A DNA stretch of 33,928 nt, from positions 1 to 33,928 of the IMG/VR virus record IMGVR_UViG_3300038954_000134; one strand, 5' to 3'. Below, piece by piece: positions 1 to 5,876 of the stretch (position 1 is its first letter; each line of letters starts with the position of its first letter). The translations under genes were made by a program, and so were the position numbers. The DNA is from a virus. Under the pieces are notes generated by a model, which saw only the letters and a program-made list of their open reading frames with translations, made no database searches and was not told where the DNA came from.

Positions 1-21
1 TACTACTTTTTTCTTAGACAT
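1..21 (-). CDS. start of a gene running off the left edge (partial)
   Basis: An ATG at 21 on the minus strand opens a frame that is still open at the window edge and reads MSKKKVV. Only seven codons are visible, so no function can be given. It lies downstream of the tRNA-Tyr/tRNA-Lys cluster and its terminator and would be an independent transcription unit. Confidence 0.35.
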
Positions 22-123
22 TTTTTTAATTGTTAGACATCAAATTATTTTGCCTTAAAATTAATAATAAAAATGTAAAAATGCAAGACTTATTTTAATT
101 TAGATTAAATAAATTTATCTAAC

Positions 124-159
124 AAAAAAAAAATATCCGACAAATTAATGTCGGATATT
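124..159 (-). terminator. intrinsic terminator after the tRNA-Lys/Tyr cluster
   Basis: On the minus strand a perfect hairpin (AATATCCGACA...TGTCGGATATT) is followed by a run of ten T residues. It begins 2 nt after the 3' end of the tRNA at 161-244, so it ends the tRNA-Tyr/tRNA-Lys transcript. Confidence 0.85.
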
Positions 160-160
160 G

Positions 161-244
161 TGTACCCGGTGGGAATCGAACCCACGTAGGTCAATACTGA
201 CCCCGGATTAAAAGTCCGGTACATAGCCTCTTTGTTACGGGTAC
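161..244 (-). tRNA. tRNA with UUU (Lys) anticodon and long variable arm
   Basis: Cloverleaf: acceptor GTACCCG/CGGGTAC, discriminator A, T-arm GTGGG-TTCGATT-CCCAC, anticodon stem CCGGA/TCCGG with loop CTTTTAA, giving anticodon UUU (Lys). The variable region is about 17 nt and folds as GGTCA/TGACC, which is a type II (Leu/Ser/Tyr) feature; ordinary tRNA-Lys is type I. No CCA is encoded. It is the second tRNA of the cluster behind the Tyr/Lys-rich leader ORF at 415-495. The anticodon call is clear; the charging identity is less sure because of the unusual body. Confidence 0.85.
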
Positions 245-252
245 ATATTTTG

Positions 253-333
253 TTGGGGTAGAGGGACTTGAACCCCCATGTCCGAAGAACCTGATCTACA
301 GTCAGGCGAGCCAGCCGATTGCTCAATACCCCA
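253..333 (-). tRNA. tRNA-Tyr (GUA)
   Basis: Acceptor TGGGGTA/TACCCCA, discriminator A, anticodon stem CCTGA/TCAGG with loop CTGTAGA (GUA), the long variable arm expected for bacterial tRNA-Tyr, and a TTCAAGT T-loop. It starts 13 nt after the T-tract of the leader terminator at 346-376, so transcription has to read through that terminator. Confidence 0.95.
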
Positions 334-345
334 ATATTTCATAGA

Positions 346-376
346 ACAAAAAAACCCGACTCTTTCGAATCGGGTT
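346..376 (-). terminator. leader terminator (attenuator) before tRNA-Tyr/Lys
   Basis: The RNA hairpin AAACCCGATTC-GAAA-GAGTCGGGTTT has a GNRA tetraloop and ends in seven U. Its 5' arm (CCCGATTC, plus-strand 367-374) is perfectly complementary over 8 nt to an upstream element inside the leader ORF (RNA GAATCGGG, plus-strand 430-437). That element copies the terminator's 3' arm and could form a competing antiterminator. Confidence 0.85.
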
Positions 377-414
377 TGATAAATCTAAATCATTACTTAT
401 GCTTATATTTAGTT

Positions 415-495
415 TTAGAACATACTATCCCCGATTCCTATAAGATATTTCTTATAAGATTTCTTTCCGTAATAATATTTTCTAAAACTTCTCAT
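415..495 (-). CDS. 26-aa Tyr/Lys-rich leader peptide of the tRNA-Tyr/tRNA-Lys operon
   Basis: ATG at 495, TAA at 415-417. Residues 6-17 read KYYYGKKSYKKY, ten of twelve being Tyr or Lys (codons TAT/TAC and AAA/AAG). The two genes transcribed next are tRNA-Tyr(GUA) and a tRNA with a Lys (UUU) anticodon. Codons 20-22 (GGA ATC GGG) contain the 8-nt copy of the terminator 3' arm, and the terminator follows 38 nt after the stop codon. A promoter of the GTAACA/CGTA class lies upstream at 530-560. Reading: a regulatory leader peptide for attenuation rather than a functional protein. Against this, it could be a small basic protein with a coincidental composition, but two other loci in this window repeat the pattern. 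Confidence 0.8.
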   Translation of the reverse strand: MRSFRKYYYGKKSYKKYLIGIGDSMF

Positions 496-529
496 TTTTT
501 ATCTATTTTTTGATTATACAAAACTACAA

Positions 530-560
530 TATAAATACGAGAAAAAAAAGTAAATGTTAC
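530..560 (-). promoter_or_regulatory. GTAACA-N15-CGTATTTA promoter of leader ORF 1
   Basis: The minus strand reads GTAACA, 15 nt, then CGTATTTATATTG. The same two boxes at the same spacing precede the other two leader ORFs and the genes starting at 1513, 8883, 12647 and (plus strand) 22627. Inferred to be a phage early or middle promoter. Confidence 0.65.
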
Positions 561-582
561 AAAAAATTTAAATTTTTATATA

Positions 583-792
583 TTATAATTCTTTAATTCC
601 GGTATTTAAATCAAATACACCCACATACTTTTTTATTTCATCAATACCTTCTTCTTTATTAATATGTTTTAATGTTAATTTATCATAAATTAATTCACTA
701 GCTTCATCAATATTTGAAGCTACACATACAATATCATCAAAAAATCCCACATGATATTTGCAAAATTCTCTAAATATATATAATTTTTTCAT
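583..792 (-). CDS. small hypothetical protein (69 aa)
   Basis: Unrecognised 69-residue protein with no clear membrane segment or motif; the first half has Cys12 and Cys23 and the C-terminal half is charged. Its ATG overlaps the TGA of the preceding small frame (ATGA at 789-792), which suggests translational coupling with the small protein at 789-907. It is the last protein gene of this transcription unit before leader ORF 1. Confidence 0.7.
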   Translation of the reverse strand: MKKLYIFREFCKYHVGFFDDIVCVASNIDEASELIYDKLTLKHINKEEGIDEIKKYVGVFDLNTGIKEL

Positions 793-907
793 ATATTAAT
801 TTTTAAAAATAATGGTGGTTTATTTCCACTGCCAACCACCGAAGGAGGTTTAGTCATCAACTTTCCTTTGTGTGAGTGTCTTTTTTTTGTCCTTTAGGAC
901 AGGGCAT
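789..907 (-). CDS. small basic protein, possibly made by -1 frameshifting (39 aa)
   Basis: From ATG 907 a 16-codon frame starts MPCPKGQKK and stops at 857-859. At the run of eight A (slippery heptamer A AAA AAA) a -1 slip continues the frame to a 39-residue basic protein (RHSHKGKL then MTKPPSVVGSGN) ending at 789. An internal ATG at 857 overlaps the first stop (TGATG), so a separate 22-codon ORF (855/857 to 789) is the alternative. The end overlaps the next gene by ATGA. AAAGGTG about 8 nt upstream of the ATG is a possible ribosome binding site. A one-base homopolymer sequencing error would look the same. Confidence 0.45.
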
Positions 908-961
908 TATATCTCACCTTTATGTAATTCTCAAACCATATTACTTGACAAATATTTTTAA

Positions 962-1513
962 TTAATTTGGTTTATAATTTAAATTCATACCCTTATTAAT
1001 AAAATGTTCAATCATATTATTATTTAAGGTTTTCATAGTATTTTTTAAAACAGGTGCATATTTTTGTGCATTTTTTGTTAATGGTTGTGGTTTTTCATTA
1101 TCTCTTAAACTTTCATGGTATTTAGCAATTTCTTTAAATGCTCCTGCAGCATCGATATTACCTTGTTTATATGATTGTGATGCCATATCAGATGCTATTC
1201 CAACAAAAAATGCATGTGTTTCTTTTTGTTCTTGTTCATCAACCATTTCAACACCTTTTTCAACAACATCATCATATTTAATATTTCCATTAACATTTCC
1301 TGCAGCAACTGCTGATGCAACAGCTAAAATAACTGTTGCTGTTAATAATCCTTTGCGAGCATATTCCTTCATTTTTGATAACATATCACTAACACCCTCA
1401 TCAAGTGATAATATATCATCAATTATTTCCTTTTCATTGGGAATATGGTTTACTGAATCAGGATTAACCCTTTCCATCATCTCCATCAACCTTTTTTGAT
1501 TATATTTTCTCAT
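962..1513 (-). CDS. probable internal virion protein with N-terminal targeting-like motif (183 aa)
   Basis: The N-terminus contains KRLMEMMERVNPD, which aligns with LFEIFEKVDPTF of the protein at 10953-11921 and LFERMKKLNPDF of the one at 12012-12647. In T4, short shared N-termini on internal proteins are capsid-targeting sequences; by analogy this protein may be packaged. Residues about 55-72 (GLLTATVILAVASAVAAG) form one hydrophobic stretch, a possible membrane-active segment. The remainder is helical and charged. Two promoter motifs lie upstream: the GTAACA/CGTA type (1544-1573) and a GTATTTAATA late-like box (1521-1530). No family recognised. Confidence 0.75.
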   Translation of the reverse strand: MRKYNQKRLMEMMERVNPDSVNHIPNEKEIIDDILSLDEGVSDMLSKMKEYARKGLLTATVILAVASAVAAGNVNGNIKYDDVVEKGVEMVDEQEQKETHAFFVGIASDMASQSYKQGNIDAAGAFKEIAKYHESLRDNEKPQPLTKNAQKYAPVLKNTMKTLNNNMIEHFINKGMNLNYKPN

Positions 1514-1520
1514 CTTTTTA

Positions 1521-1530
1521 TATTAAATAC
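1521..1530 (-). promoter_or_regulatory. late-type box before the 183-aa gene
   Basis: Minus strand AGTATTTAATATAAA, 8-17 nt upstream of the ATG at 1513; close to the GTATTTATA box seen before other structural genes. Confidence 0.45.
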
Positions 1531-1543
1531 TATTTATTTTTAA

Positions 1544-1573
1544 TATAATACGTAACAATTTACTGTTTGTTAC
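1544..1573 (-). promoter_or_regulatory. GTAACA-N15-CGTATTAT promoter
   Basis: Minus strand GTAACA, 15 nt, CGTATTATATT, overlapping the last codons of the upstream gene (stop at 1560). One of eight copies of this two-box pattern in the window. Confidence 0.6.
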
Positions 1574-1892
1574 CATTTTCCGATAAAATTTTTATCCTTT
1601 TAGCTAAATACCACATTCCACCTTGATTTTCCGGTCTTTTGAATTCAGAATAGTCTTCAATTAAAACTTTTTTCCATACTCTTTTTTCACCATTTGCTAA
1701 TTCCATTTTAAGATGTGGAGCATTGGGTTTTTCAGTACAATGCCAACCGGGTCTTTCTGCAAATCCTTTTGTAGGATAATTATCTGCATTTAACCATTGG
1801 TTATATGGTAAACGTCTGGATTTATTAATAAAAAGTGATGTAATTTCACCAGATTTTAGTTGTCTAAAAAGTTTATAGGCAATTTTTGTCAT
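1560..1892 (-). CDS. conserved phage hypothetical protein (110 aa)
   Basis: Small soluble protein with the pattern YKLFRQLKSGEITSLFINK, then PTKGFAERPGWHCTEKP, APHL, and IEDYSEFKRPENQGGMWYLA. I recognise this as a widespread phage protein of unknown function; the invariant-looking GWHC and QGG-WYLAKR segments mark it. It sits just downstream (8 nt) of the methyltransferase gene in transcription order, so the two are probably co-transcribed. No catalytic role can be assigned. Confidence 0.8.
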   Translation of the reverse strand: MTKIAYKLFRQLKSGEITSLFINKSRRLPYNQWLNADNYPTKGFAERPGWHCTEKPNAPHLKMELANGEKRVWKKVLIEDYSEFKRPENQGGMWYLAKRIKILSENGNKQ

Positions 1893-1899
1893 ATTATAC

Positions 1900-2904
1900 T
1901 TATTTTTTAAATATAAAAACTGGTTCGTATTTAAATTTATTAGATTTATTTCTTAAATTAATATTTGATAATGCTAATTTTAATGTTTTTTCTAATTTAA
2001 AACCAATTTGTTGAGCAACCTTTATTGTATCATTCTCTAATTCACCACCTTTAACATTAGCAATATTAATTGCCATATATTTTTTAGGCTTTAATCCATG
2101 ATAACAATTTTCAAATGTTTTTTTTAGAAACCCATTTAACCAATCGTCCCTATTTGAAAATTTTATATAACTTTGAGTAAGTTCATTACTATATTTTTCT
2201 AAATTAAAATATGGCGGTGATGTGAAACAAAAATCTATTGAATGTTTTTTAAGTTTATAATCTTCACTTCCAGTCTTAATAATTTTATAATTATTATCAC
2301 CAAAATCATTAATAATATCGTTTAACCCATTAACTGTTAATTCTGATGGTTCGGTTCCAATATATTTACTGACGTTACTGATAATCGCACCCAGCAGTCT
2401 ACCACCCCAACCTGCAGACATGTCCCAAACAACACCATTAGGAGCATAATAATCATATAATGCTGCTGCAGTTGGTCTAAAATTTGATACACCCTGAACA
2501 CCACTATATATTTTGAGCATTTTACGAATACCAGAATCACTCATATATGTCCCCATTTTTAGCCTTTTTCGTATCACATTAACAAAAATGTTGTCATCCA
2601 AATATGCTTCATATGGTGTTAATTTATTACCACATTTCACATTAAATGCGTGGGGGAAATATGACCATGCCAAAGCCAAACCATGCATAGTTTGTTTAAT
2701 AATATCATTATTAATTAAACCAGTTCTATCATAATTTTTTAACTTATTAAATTCTTTTTTTCGATAATTTAAATCGGTTGGATAATATGGAAAACCTATT
2801 TGACGATAATATGAAAAAATTTTAGAAACAAAGTTTTCATATTCATTATCAGTTAAATTTTCCCAAAAGGATTTATTTTGAAACACTTCTTCCTTTTTAA
2901 TCAT
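1900..2904 (-). CDS. DNA methyltransferase (N4/N6 type)
   Basis: Protein of 334 aa with an S-adenosylmethionine-binding segment DMSAGWGGRLLGA (residues 161-173, motif I) and the catalytic motif FTSPPYFN (about 227-234; SPPY is motif IV of N4-cytosine/N6-adenine methyltransferases). The order, SAM motif before the catalytic motif, is that of the gamma/alpha-like arrangement. No restriction enzyme gene is adjacent, so it is an orphan phage methyltransferase that probably modifies phage DNA, for instance to evade host restriction. The target sequence cannot be read from the gene. Confidence 0.85.
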   Translation of the reverse strand: MIKKEEVFQNKSFWENLTDNEYENFVSKIFSYYRQIGFPYYPTDLNYRKKEFNKLKNYDRTGLINNDIIKQTMHGLALAWSYFPHAFNVKCGNKLTPYEAYLDDNIFVNVIRKRLKMGTYMSDSGIRKMLKIYSGVQGVSNFRPTAAALYDYYAPNGVVWDMSAGWGGRLLGAIISNVSKYIGTEPSELTVNGLNDIINDFGDNNYKIIKTGSEDYKLKKHSIDFCFTSPPYFNLEKYSNELTQSYIKFSNRDDWLNGFLKKTFENCYHGLKPKKYMAINIANVKGGELENDTIKVAQQIGFKLEKTLKLALSNINLRNKSNKFKYEPVFIFKK

Positions 2905-2936
2905 TATTTAATCTATTTTAACATATTGGAAAATTG

Positions 2937-3010
2937 TAGCGATGGTGGGAATCGAACCCACGAATACTGCTTTATGAAGGCAGCGTCTTTAACCCCTTGA
3001 CTACATCGCC
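2937..3010 (-). tRNA. tRNA (CAU): Met or Ile2
   Basis: Acceptor GGCGATG/CATCGCT with a G-U first pair, discriminator A, T-arm GTGGG-TTCGATT-CCCAC, anticodon stem CTGC/GCAG with loop TTCATAA (CAU). CAU can be elongator Met, or Ile if the C is converted to lysidine; these cannot be separated here. It is not preceded by a leader-type attenuator and lies between protein genes. Confidence 0.9.
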
Positions 3011-3028
3011 ATAAGTAATTTGAATATG

Positions 3029-3331
3029 TCACCATTCAATAGTGACATATTCAAATTCATACCATTTCATTTGAGTCTTTTTAAATTTTAGTGATTTTAT
3101 CATCCACTGTTTGCGATTTTTGGTGGCAAGTTTCCATGAGGGGTATTTTAATCTCTTATCACTTCTACCACCATAACCCTTTTTCCCCTTGTGTCTTCCA
3201 TTACAACCACTATTAGGTCTACAGAATCCACAACTAAGTTCACCTTTATCTTCAAGGTATTTTCTACGGGCACGATTGTACTCACCACGATTTGTGGTAG
3301 TTTTCATAATTTTTCTTGCTTTTCTTACCAT
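3029..3331 (-). CDS. small basic Cys-containing phage protein (100 aa)
   Basis: Basic protein with NRGEYNRARRKYLEDKG (residues about 14-30), a CGFC pair followed by a third Cys in SGCNGRHKG, and YPSWKLATKNRKQWM near residues 63-77. I recognise the EYNRARRKYL...SWKL-KNRKQWM pattern from phage hypothetical proteins. The Cys spacing suggests metal binding or a degenerate zinc knuckle. An internal ATG (residue 9) is a possible alternative start. It is 18 nt upstream of the tRNA(CAU) gene. Confidence 0.75.
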   Translation of the reverse strand: MVRKARKIMKTTTNRGEYNRARRKYLEDKGELSCGFCRPNSGCNGRHKGKKGYGGRSDKRLKYPSWKLATKNRKQWMIKSLKFKKTQMKWYEFEYVTIEW

Positions 3332-3408
3332 AAGTTTGAAACGCTTTTTTTATTGCGCTACAAACCTTCTATCATTTTTTTCATAAATAAATATATTTTT
3401 ATTTTACA

Positions 3409-3576
3409 TTATTTAAGCCAAATATTTCTATCAACACACCAAGAATCTAACCAAAGACCATAAAATAACCAATAATTAAATTCAATATCATTATTTGATG
3501 TTATTAATTTAAAATAAATAATATTTGCTGTTAGTTGTAAAAACCATTTTCTAAGATTTAAAAGTTTATTTCTCAT
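3409..3576 (-). CDS. small hypothetical protein (55 aa)
   Basis: ATG 3576, TAA 3409-3411; a 55-residue protein starting MRNKLLNLRKWFLQLT, rich in Trp, Tyr and Phe (five Trp). It may associate with membranes but has no clean transmembrane helix. A GTATTTAT box lies immediately upstream at 3581-3588, so close to the ATG that a transcript from it would have almost no leader. It sits between tRNA-Leu(CAA) and the 100-aa gene. No family recognised. Confidence 0.55.
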   Translation of the reverse strand: MRNKLLNLRKWFLQLTANIIYFKLITSNNDIEFNYWLFYGLWLDSWCVDRNIWLK

Positions 3577-3580
3577 GTTA

Positions 3581-3588
3581 ATAAATAC
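3581..3588 (-). promoter_or_regulatory. late-type box GTATTTAT
   Basis: Minus strand AAGTATTTATTAAC ending 4 nt before the ATG at 3576; same core as the boxes before structural genes. Confidence 0.45.
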
Positions 3589-3593
3589 TTTAA

Positions 3594-3677
3594 CTGACCA
3601 TAATGGGATTCGAACTTATACATCCGAAGATAATTACTTTTGAGGTAATTGTGTCTACCAATTCCACCATATGGTCA
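3594..3677 (-). tRNA. tRNA-Leu (CAA) with weak T-stem
   Basis: Acceptor TGACCAT/ATGGTCA, discriminator G, Leu-type D-arm (GGTGGAATTGGTAGACAC), anticodon stem ATTAC/GTAAT with loop CTCAAAA (CAA), variable arm ATC-TTCG-GAT. The T-arm ATAAG-TTCGAAT-CCCAT has two A-C mismatches. The 5' end directly abuts the stop codon of the upstream gene (3678). It may be functional after processing or may be decaying. Confidence 0.85.
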
Positions 3678-3875
3678 TTAATCTGGTATTAAAAAACCAT
3701 TTATTTTGAAAAGTTCGTAATCAATAACTTCTTTTCTTCCTACATATGAATTTAAAAATTCACACATAACACCATTATTAGTAAAAAATAATGTTTTTAT
3801 TTTTATTGGTGTTAATGCGCTAATATCTAAATGATAGATTTTACCAATTTCAATTATTTTTTCTTTCTTTTCCAT
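3678..3875 (-). CDS. small hypothetical protein (65 aa)
   Basis: Sixty-five residues, start MEKKEKIIEIGKIYHLD, predicted small beta-rich fold (alternating hydrophobic pattern). Its start lies inside the end of the upstream 33-aa gene (22-nt overlap), and its TAA ends one base before the 5' end of tRNA-Leu(CAA), so the mRNA and tRNA must be separated by RNase P. No family recognised. Confidence 0.7.
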   Translation of the reverse strand: MEKKEKIIEIGKIYHLDISALTPIKIKTLFFTNNGVMCEFLNSYVGRKEVIDYELFKINGFLIPD

Positions 3876-3955
3876 TTTAATTTAGGTTTTTTTTTAGGGT
3901 TTGTTACCAATTTTGACTTACCACAACAATCACAATCTTTTTTATTGTTTTTCAT
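3854..3955 (-). CDS. tiny Cys-rich basic protein (33 aa)
   Basis: ATG 3955 overlaps the stop of the upstream gene (ATGA, 3952-3955). The protein has a CDCCGK cluster at residues 8-13 and a Lys-rich C-terminal half. The Cys cluster resembles half of a zinc-ribbon. The tight overlaps on both sides support real, coupled translation. Function unknown. Confidence 0.5.
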   Translation of the reverse strand: MKNNKKDCDCCGKSKLVTNPKKKPKLKWKRKKK

Positions 3956-4113
3956 TTAATTGTTTTTTTTATTTCTTTTTTTGCTTTTTGTCTTTCTGAT
4001 TTTTTATTAACAATATCAAGTTCATCTTCCCACCAATTAATTGTTTTTTCTTTTTTTAAATGATGGTCACGATAATTATATCTAAATTTCCTATTCTTCC
4101 CGTATGGAATCAT
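3952..4113 (-). CDS. small basic hypothetical protein (53 aa)
   Basis: ATG 4113 lies within the last codons of the upstream gene (ends 4091) and the TGA overlaps the next ATG. The protein starts MIPYGKNRKFRYNYRD, has INWWEDELD in the middle and a Lys-rich helical end. The chain of overlapping starts and stops supports a translated gene. No family recognised. Confidence 0.55.
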   Translation of the reverse strand: MIPYGKNRKFRYNYRDHHLKKEKTINWWEDELDIVNKKSERQKAKKEIKKTIK

Positions 4114-4315
4114 AATCATCTAAATCTTTATTAAATTTATCAATAAATTCTTTATTACCTGTAATTCTAATAGTTTTAAATTCTTTACTGATGGCATTAG
4201 CTGCTTCCTGTAAAACTTCTTTAGGGATACCAGAAAAATGAAATAAATCCTGTTTAGCTTTATTAACCCTATTAATATATTCGTTTAAACCTTCGTTTTC
4301 TTTATTTTTTTTCAT
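4091..4315 (-). CDS. small hypothetical protein (74 aa)
   Basis: Charged 74-residue helical protein (MKKNKENEGLNEYINRV..., later KEVLQEAANAISKEFKTIRI). It is 5 nt from the upstream gene and overlaps the downstream start. No motif recognised; part of the early-type small-gene operon. Confidence 0.65.
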   Translation of the reverse strand: MKKNKENEGLNEYINRVNKAKQDLFHFSGIPKEVLQEAANAISKEFKTIRITGNKEFIDKFNKDLDDYDSIREE

Positions 4316-4320
4316 ATAAA

Positions 4321-4509
4321 TTATAATTTACATAACGTTCCATAACCATCATAATTACTAATAGTTATTTTGGGTTCTGTTATTGATATTATAGATTGCG
4401 ATTTGCAATTTATACACTCGGTGATTAATTCACCAGTGGGTTTAGTATAAATTTTATGATCTTCTTCCCCACATTCACCACAACGTAATTGTTTGATTTC
4501 TGTTTCCAT
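4321..4509 (-). CDS. zinc-ribbon protein (62 aa)
   Basis: Two Cys pairs, CGECG near residues 10-14 and CINC near 32-35, about 20 residues apart, in a 62-aa protein: the pattern of a single zinc ribbon. Small phage zinc ribbons often bind nucleic acid or host polymerase, but no role can be assigned here. It is 4 nt downstream of the next Cys-containing gene. Confidence 0.75.
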   Translation of the reverse strand: METEIKQLRCGECGEEDHKIYTKPTGELITECINCKSQSIISITEPKITISNYDGYGTLCKL

Positions 4510-4513
4510 AATA

Positions 4514-4789
4514 TTACTTTTCTGGATAAAATAATTTAATATTTATTTGTTCTGGTTTTATGATAATACCCTTGCTTTCAGCTATTTTTACAAAACAATC
4601 AATACAAAGTGAACCACCACCATCATCACTAACTTCCATAACTTTCTGCCAAATTTTGTCATCAACATTCCAGACTATCCTAAATATCGAGCCACATCTT
4701 TTACATGATTCATATTCCCATGAAAATGCTTCTTTAATGAATTTAGGGAAATATTTAACCCTTCTTATTATTCTTTTTATTCTGTACAT
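4514..4789 (-). CDS. zinc-finger-like protein (91 aa)
   Basis: CKRC near residues 30-33 and CIDC near 63-66 flank a helical/acidic segment, a probable zinc site; the N-terminal 25 residues are basic and hydrophobic (RIIRRVKYFPKFIKEAF). Its start lies within the end of the upstream gene (35-nt overlap). Unknown function. Confidence 0.7.
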   Translation of the reverse strand: MYRIKRIIRRVKYFPKFIKEAFSWEYESCKRCGSIFRIVWNVDDKIWQKVMEVSDDGGGSLCIDCFVKIAESKGIIIKPEQINIKLFYPEK

Positions 4790-5120
4790 TTTTCATTGCT
4801 TTATCATAAATTTTATCAGCCATATCTCTCCATTTCTTATTCTCTTCGGTAAAAGGATTACCAGATTCTCCTAAGAATTCTAATGGCGTTAAATTAGAAA
4901 AATCAATTCGATCTTTCATTACCTTATCTCTACTATTTGCTCTTAATGCAACAGCAACACCAGTCACTTTTTGTCTTTCATATGCTTCAGCAATTGCTAT
5001 TAAATCCCTGTGATAAAAGTGTAATTTACTTCTGAGTGCTAACAGAGCATAATAACATTCTTCATGGGATGGAATGTTACCTTGTGCAGCATCACTTACT
5101 ATTTCATTTATTTTTCTCAT
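4755..5120 (-). CDS. conserved phage hypothetical protein (121 aa)
   Basis: Helical protein beginning MRKINEIVSDAAQGNIPSHE, followed by CYYALLALRSKLHFYHRDLIAI; the start pattern (INEIV...YALLAL) is seen in other phage hypotheticals. The C-terminus is Lys/Asn-rich. It lies 21 nt after the 3' end of the split tRNA-Leu and overlaps the next gene. Confidence 0.7.
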   Translation of the reverse strand: MRKINEIVSDAAQGNIPSHEECYYALLALRSKLHFYHRDLIAIAEAYERQKVTGVAVALRANSRDKVMKDRIDFSNLTPLEFLGESGNPFTEENKKWRDMADKIYDKAMKNVQNKKNNKKG

Positions 5121-5286
5121 ACTTAATTATATTAATATTTGTAGCGAGGACGGGATTTGAACCCGCACGACCCTTTCGGATCACTGGATTTTCTTACCAC
5201 CATAGTTTTCACTACCAACAAAGTTGTTTGTGGTCTGGACTTTACCTTCATCATATTGTAAATTTTTACAATTTAGATGTTCCGTG

Positions 5287-5856
5287 TCAAGTCTCTACAC
5301 CTTCCTCTTTATCAGAGGCTTGGCTCGGTATTCCCAAGTCACCGGGTTCACCGAATTTACGGAATTCTACTTCTCTCTTTTCAGAAAGAGCACTCTTTTT
5401 ATTTTTTGTTCTGTATGTTGGTGTTTGTGCATGACAATTAGGACATAAAATTTCTAAATTTTCTAACCTATGATCCATATTGTCACCATTAATATGATTA
5501 AGTTCTAAAGGTATTGGTTTTTTTAGCCATTCGACTAAATCACAAGATTCACACCTTTTTTCTTTAATACCTTCATTAAATAATCTTTCTTTAAGATGAT
5601 ATGTTGAAGTAAAATCAGAATTCTTAATAAGAATTTCCGATAACGGTCTTTTTTTCATTGGTTTAAATTTTAACCCAACATTCCATCCTTGACCAGTAAA
5701 ATGTGAATAATCTATATTCCATTTTTTTAATTTAGATTTAATTGTTTTATAATTACCACCTACTGGTCTAACACCAAGTATTCTACAAACAGAAGCGATT
5801 GACTTTGATTTTTTTACAGCATTCTCTAAATCTTTTTTAGTGTATTTATATCTCAT
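5287..5856 (-). CDS. intron-encoded HNH homing endonuclease (189 aa)
   Basis: Start chosen at MRYKYTKKDL (5856) because the longer frame would begin inside tRNA exon 1. Residues 5-45 are a helix-turn-helix-like DNA-binding segment; residues 102-142 form an HNH/zinc nuclease module with CESC (102-105), LELNHINGDN (H121), and CPNCH (138-142). This type cuts intronless alleles to spread its intron. The last 25 codons run through the intron core (P3 to P7) and the TGA stop lies in the 5' strand of P7, so protein and ribozyme share sequence. A GTATTTATA box lies 12 nt before the ATG. Confidence 0.9.
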   Translation of the reverse strand: MRYKYTKKDLENAVKKSKSIASVCRILGVRPVGGNYKTIKSKLKKWNIDYSHFTGQGWNVGLKFKPMKKRPLSEILIKNSDFTSTYHLKERLFNEGIKEKRCESCDLVEWLKKPIPLELNHINGDNMDHRLENLEILCPNCHAQTPTYRTKNKKSALSEKREVEFRKFGEPGDLGIPSQASDKEEGVET

Positions 5857-5867
5857 AATATTTTTTA

Positions 5868-5876
5868 TATAAATAC
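5868..5876 (-). promoter_or_regulatory. late-type box GTATTTATA for the endonuclease gene
   Basis: Located inside the intron 12 nt upstream of the HNH start codon, so the endonuclease can be made from its own transcript separately from the tRNA precursor, as with intron endonucleases in T4. Confidence 0.55.

Noticed and set aside
2937-3010. Attenuator-type leader before the stand-alone tRNA(CAU) and tRNA-Leu(CAA)
   Set aside because: No short ORF of matching composition and no terminator/antiterminator pair lies upstream; both are embedded between protein genes.
5036-5448. Plus-strand open frames of up to 132 codons
   Set aside because: They run antisense through the tRNA-Leu exon and the intron core and have no supporting signals.
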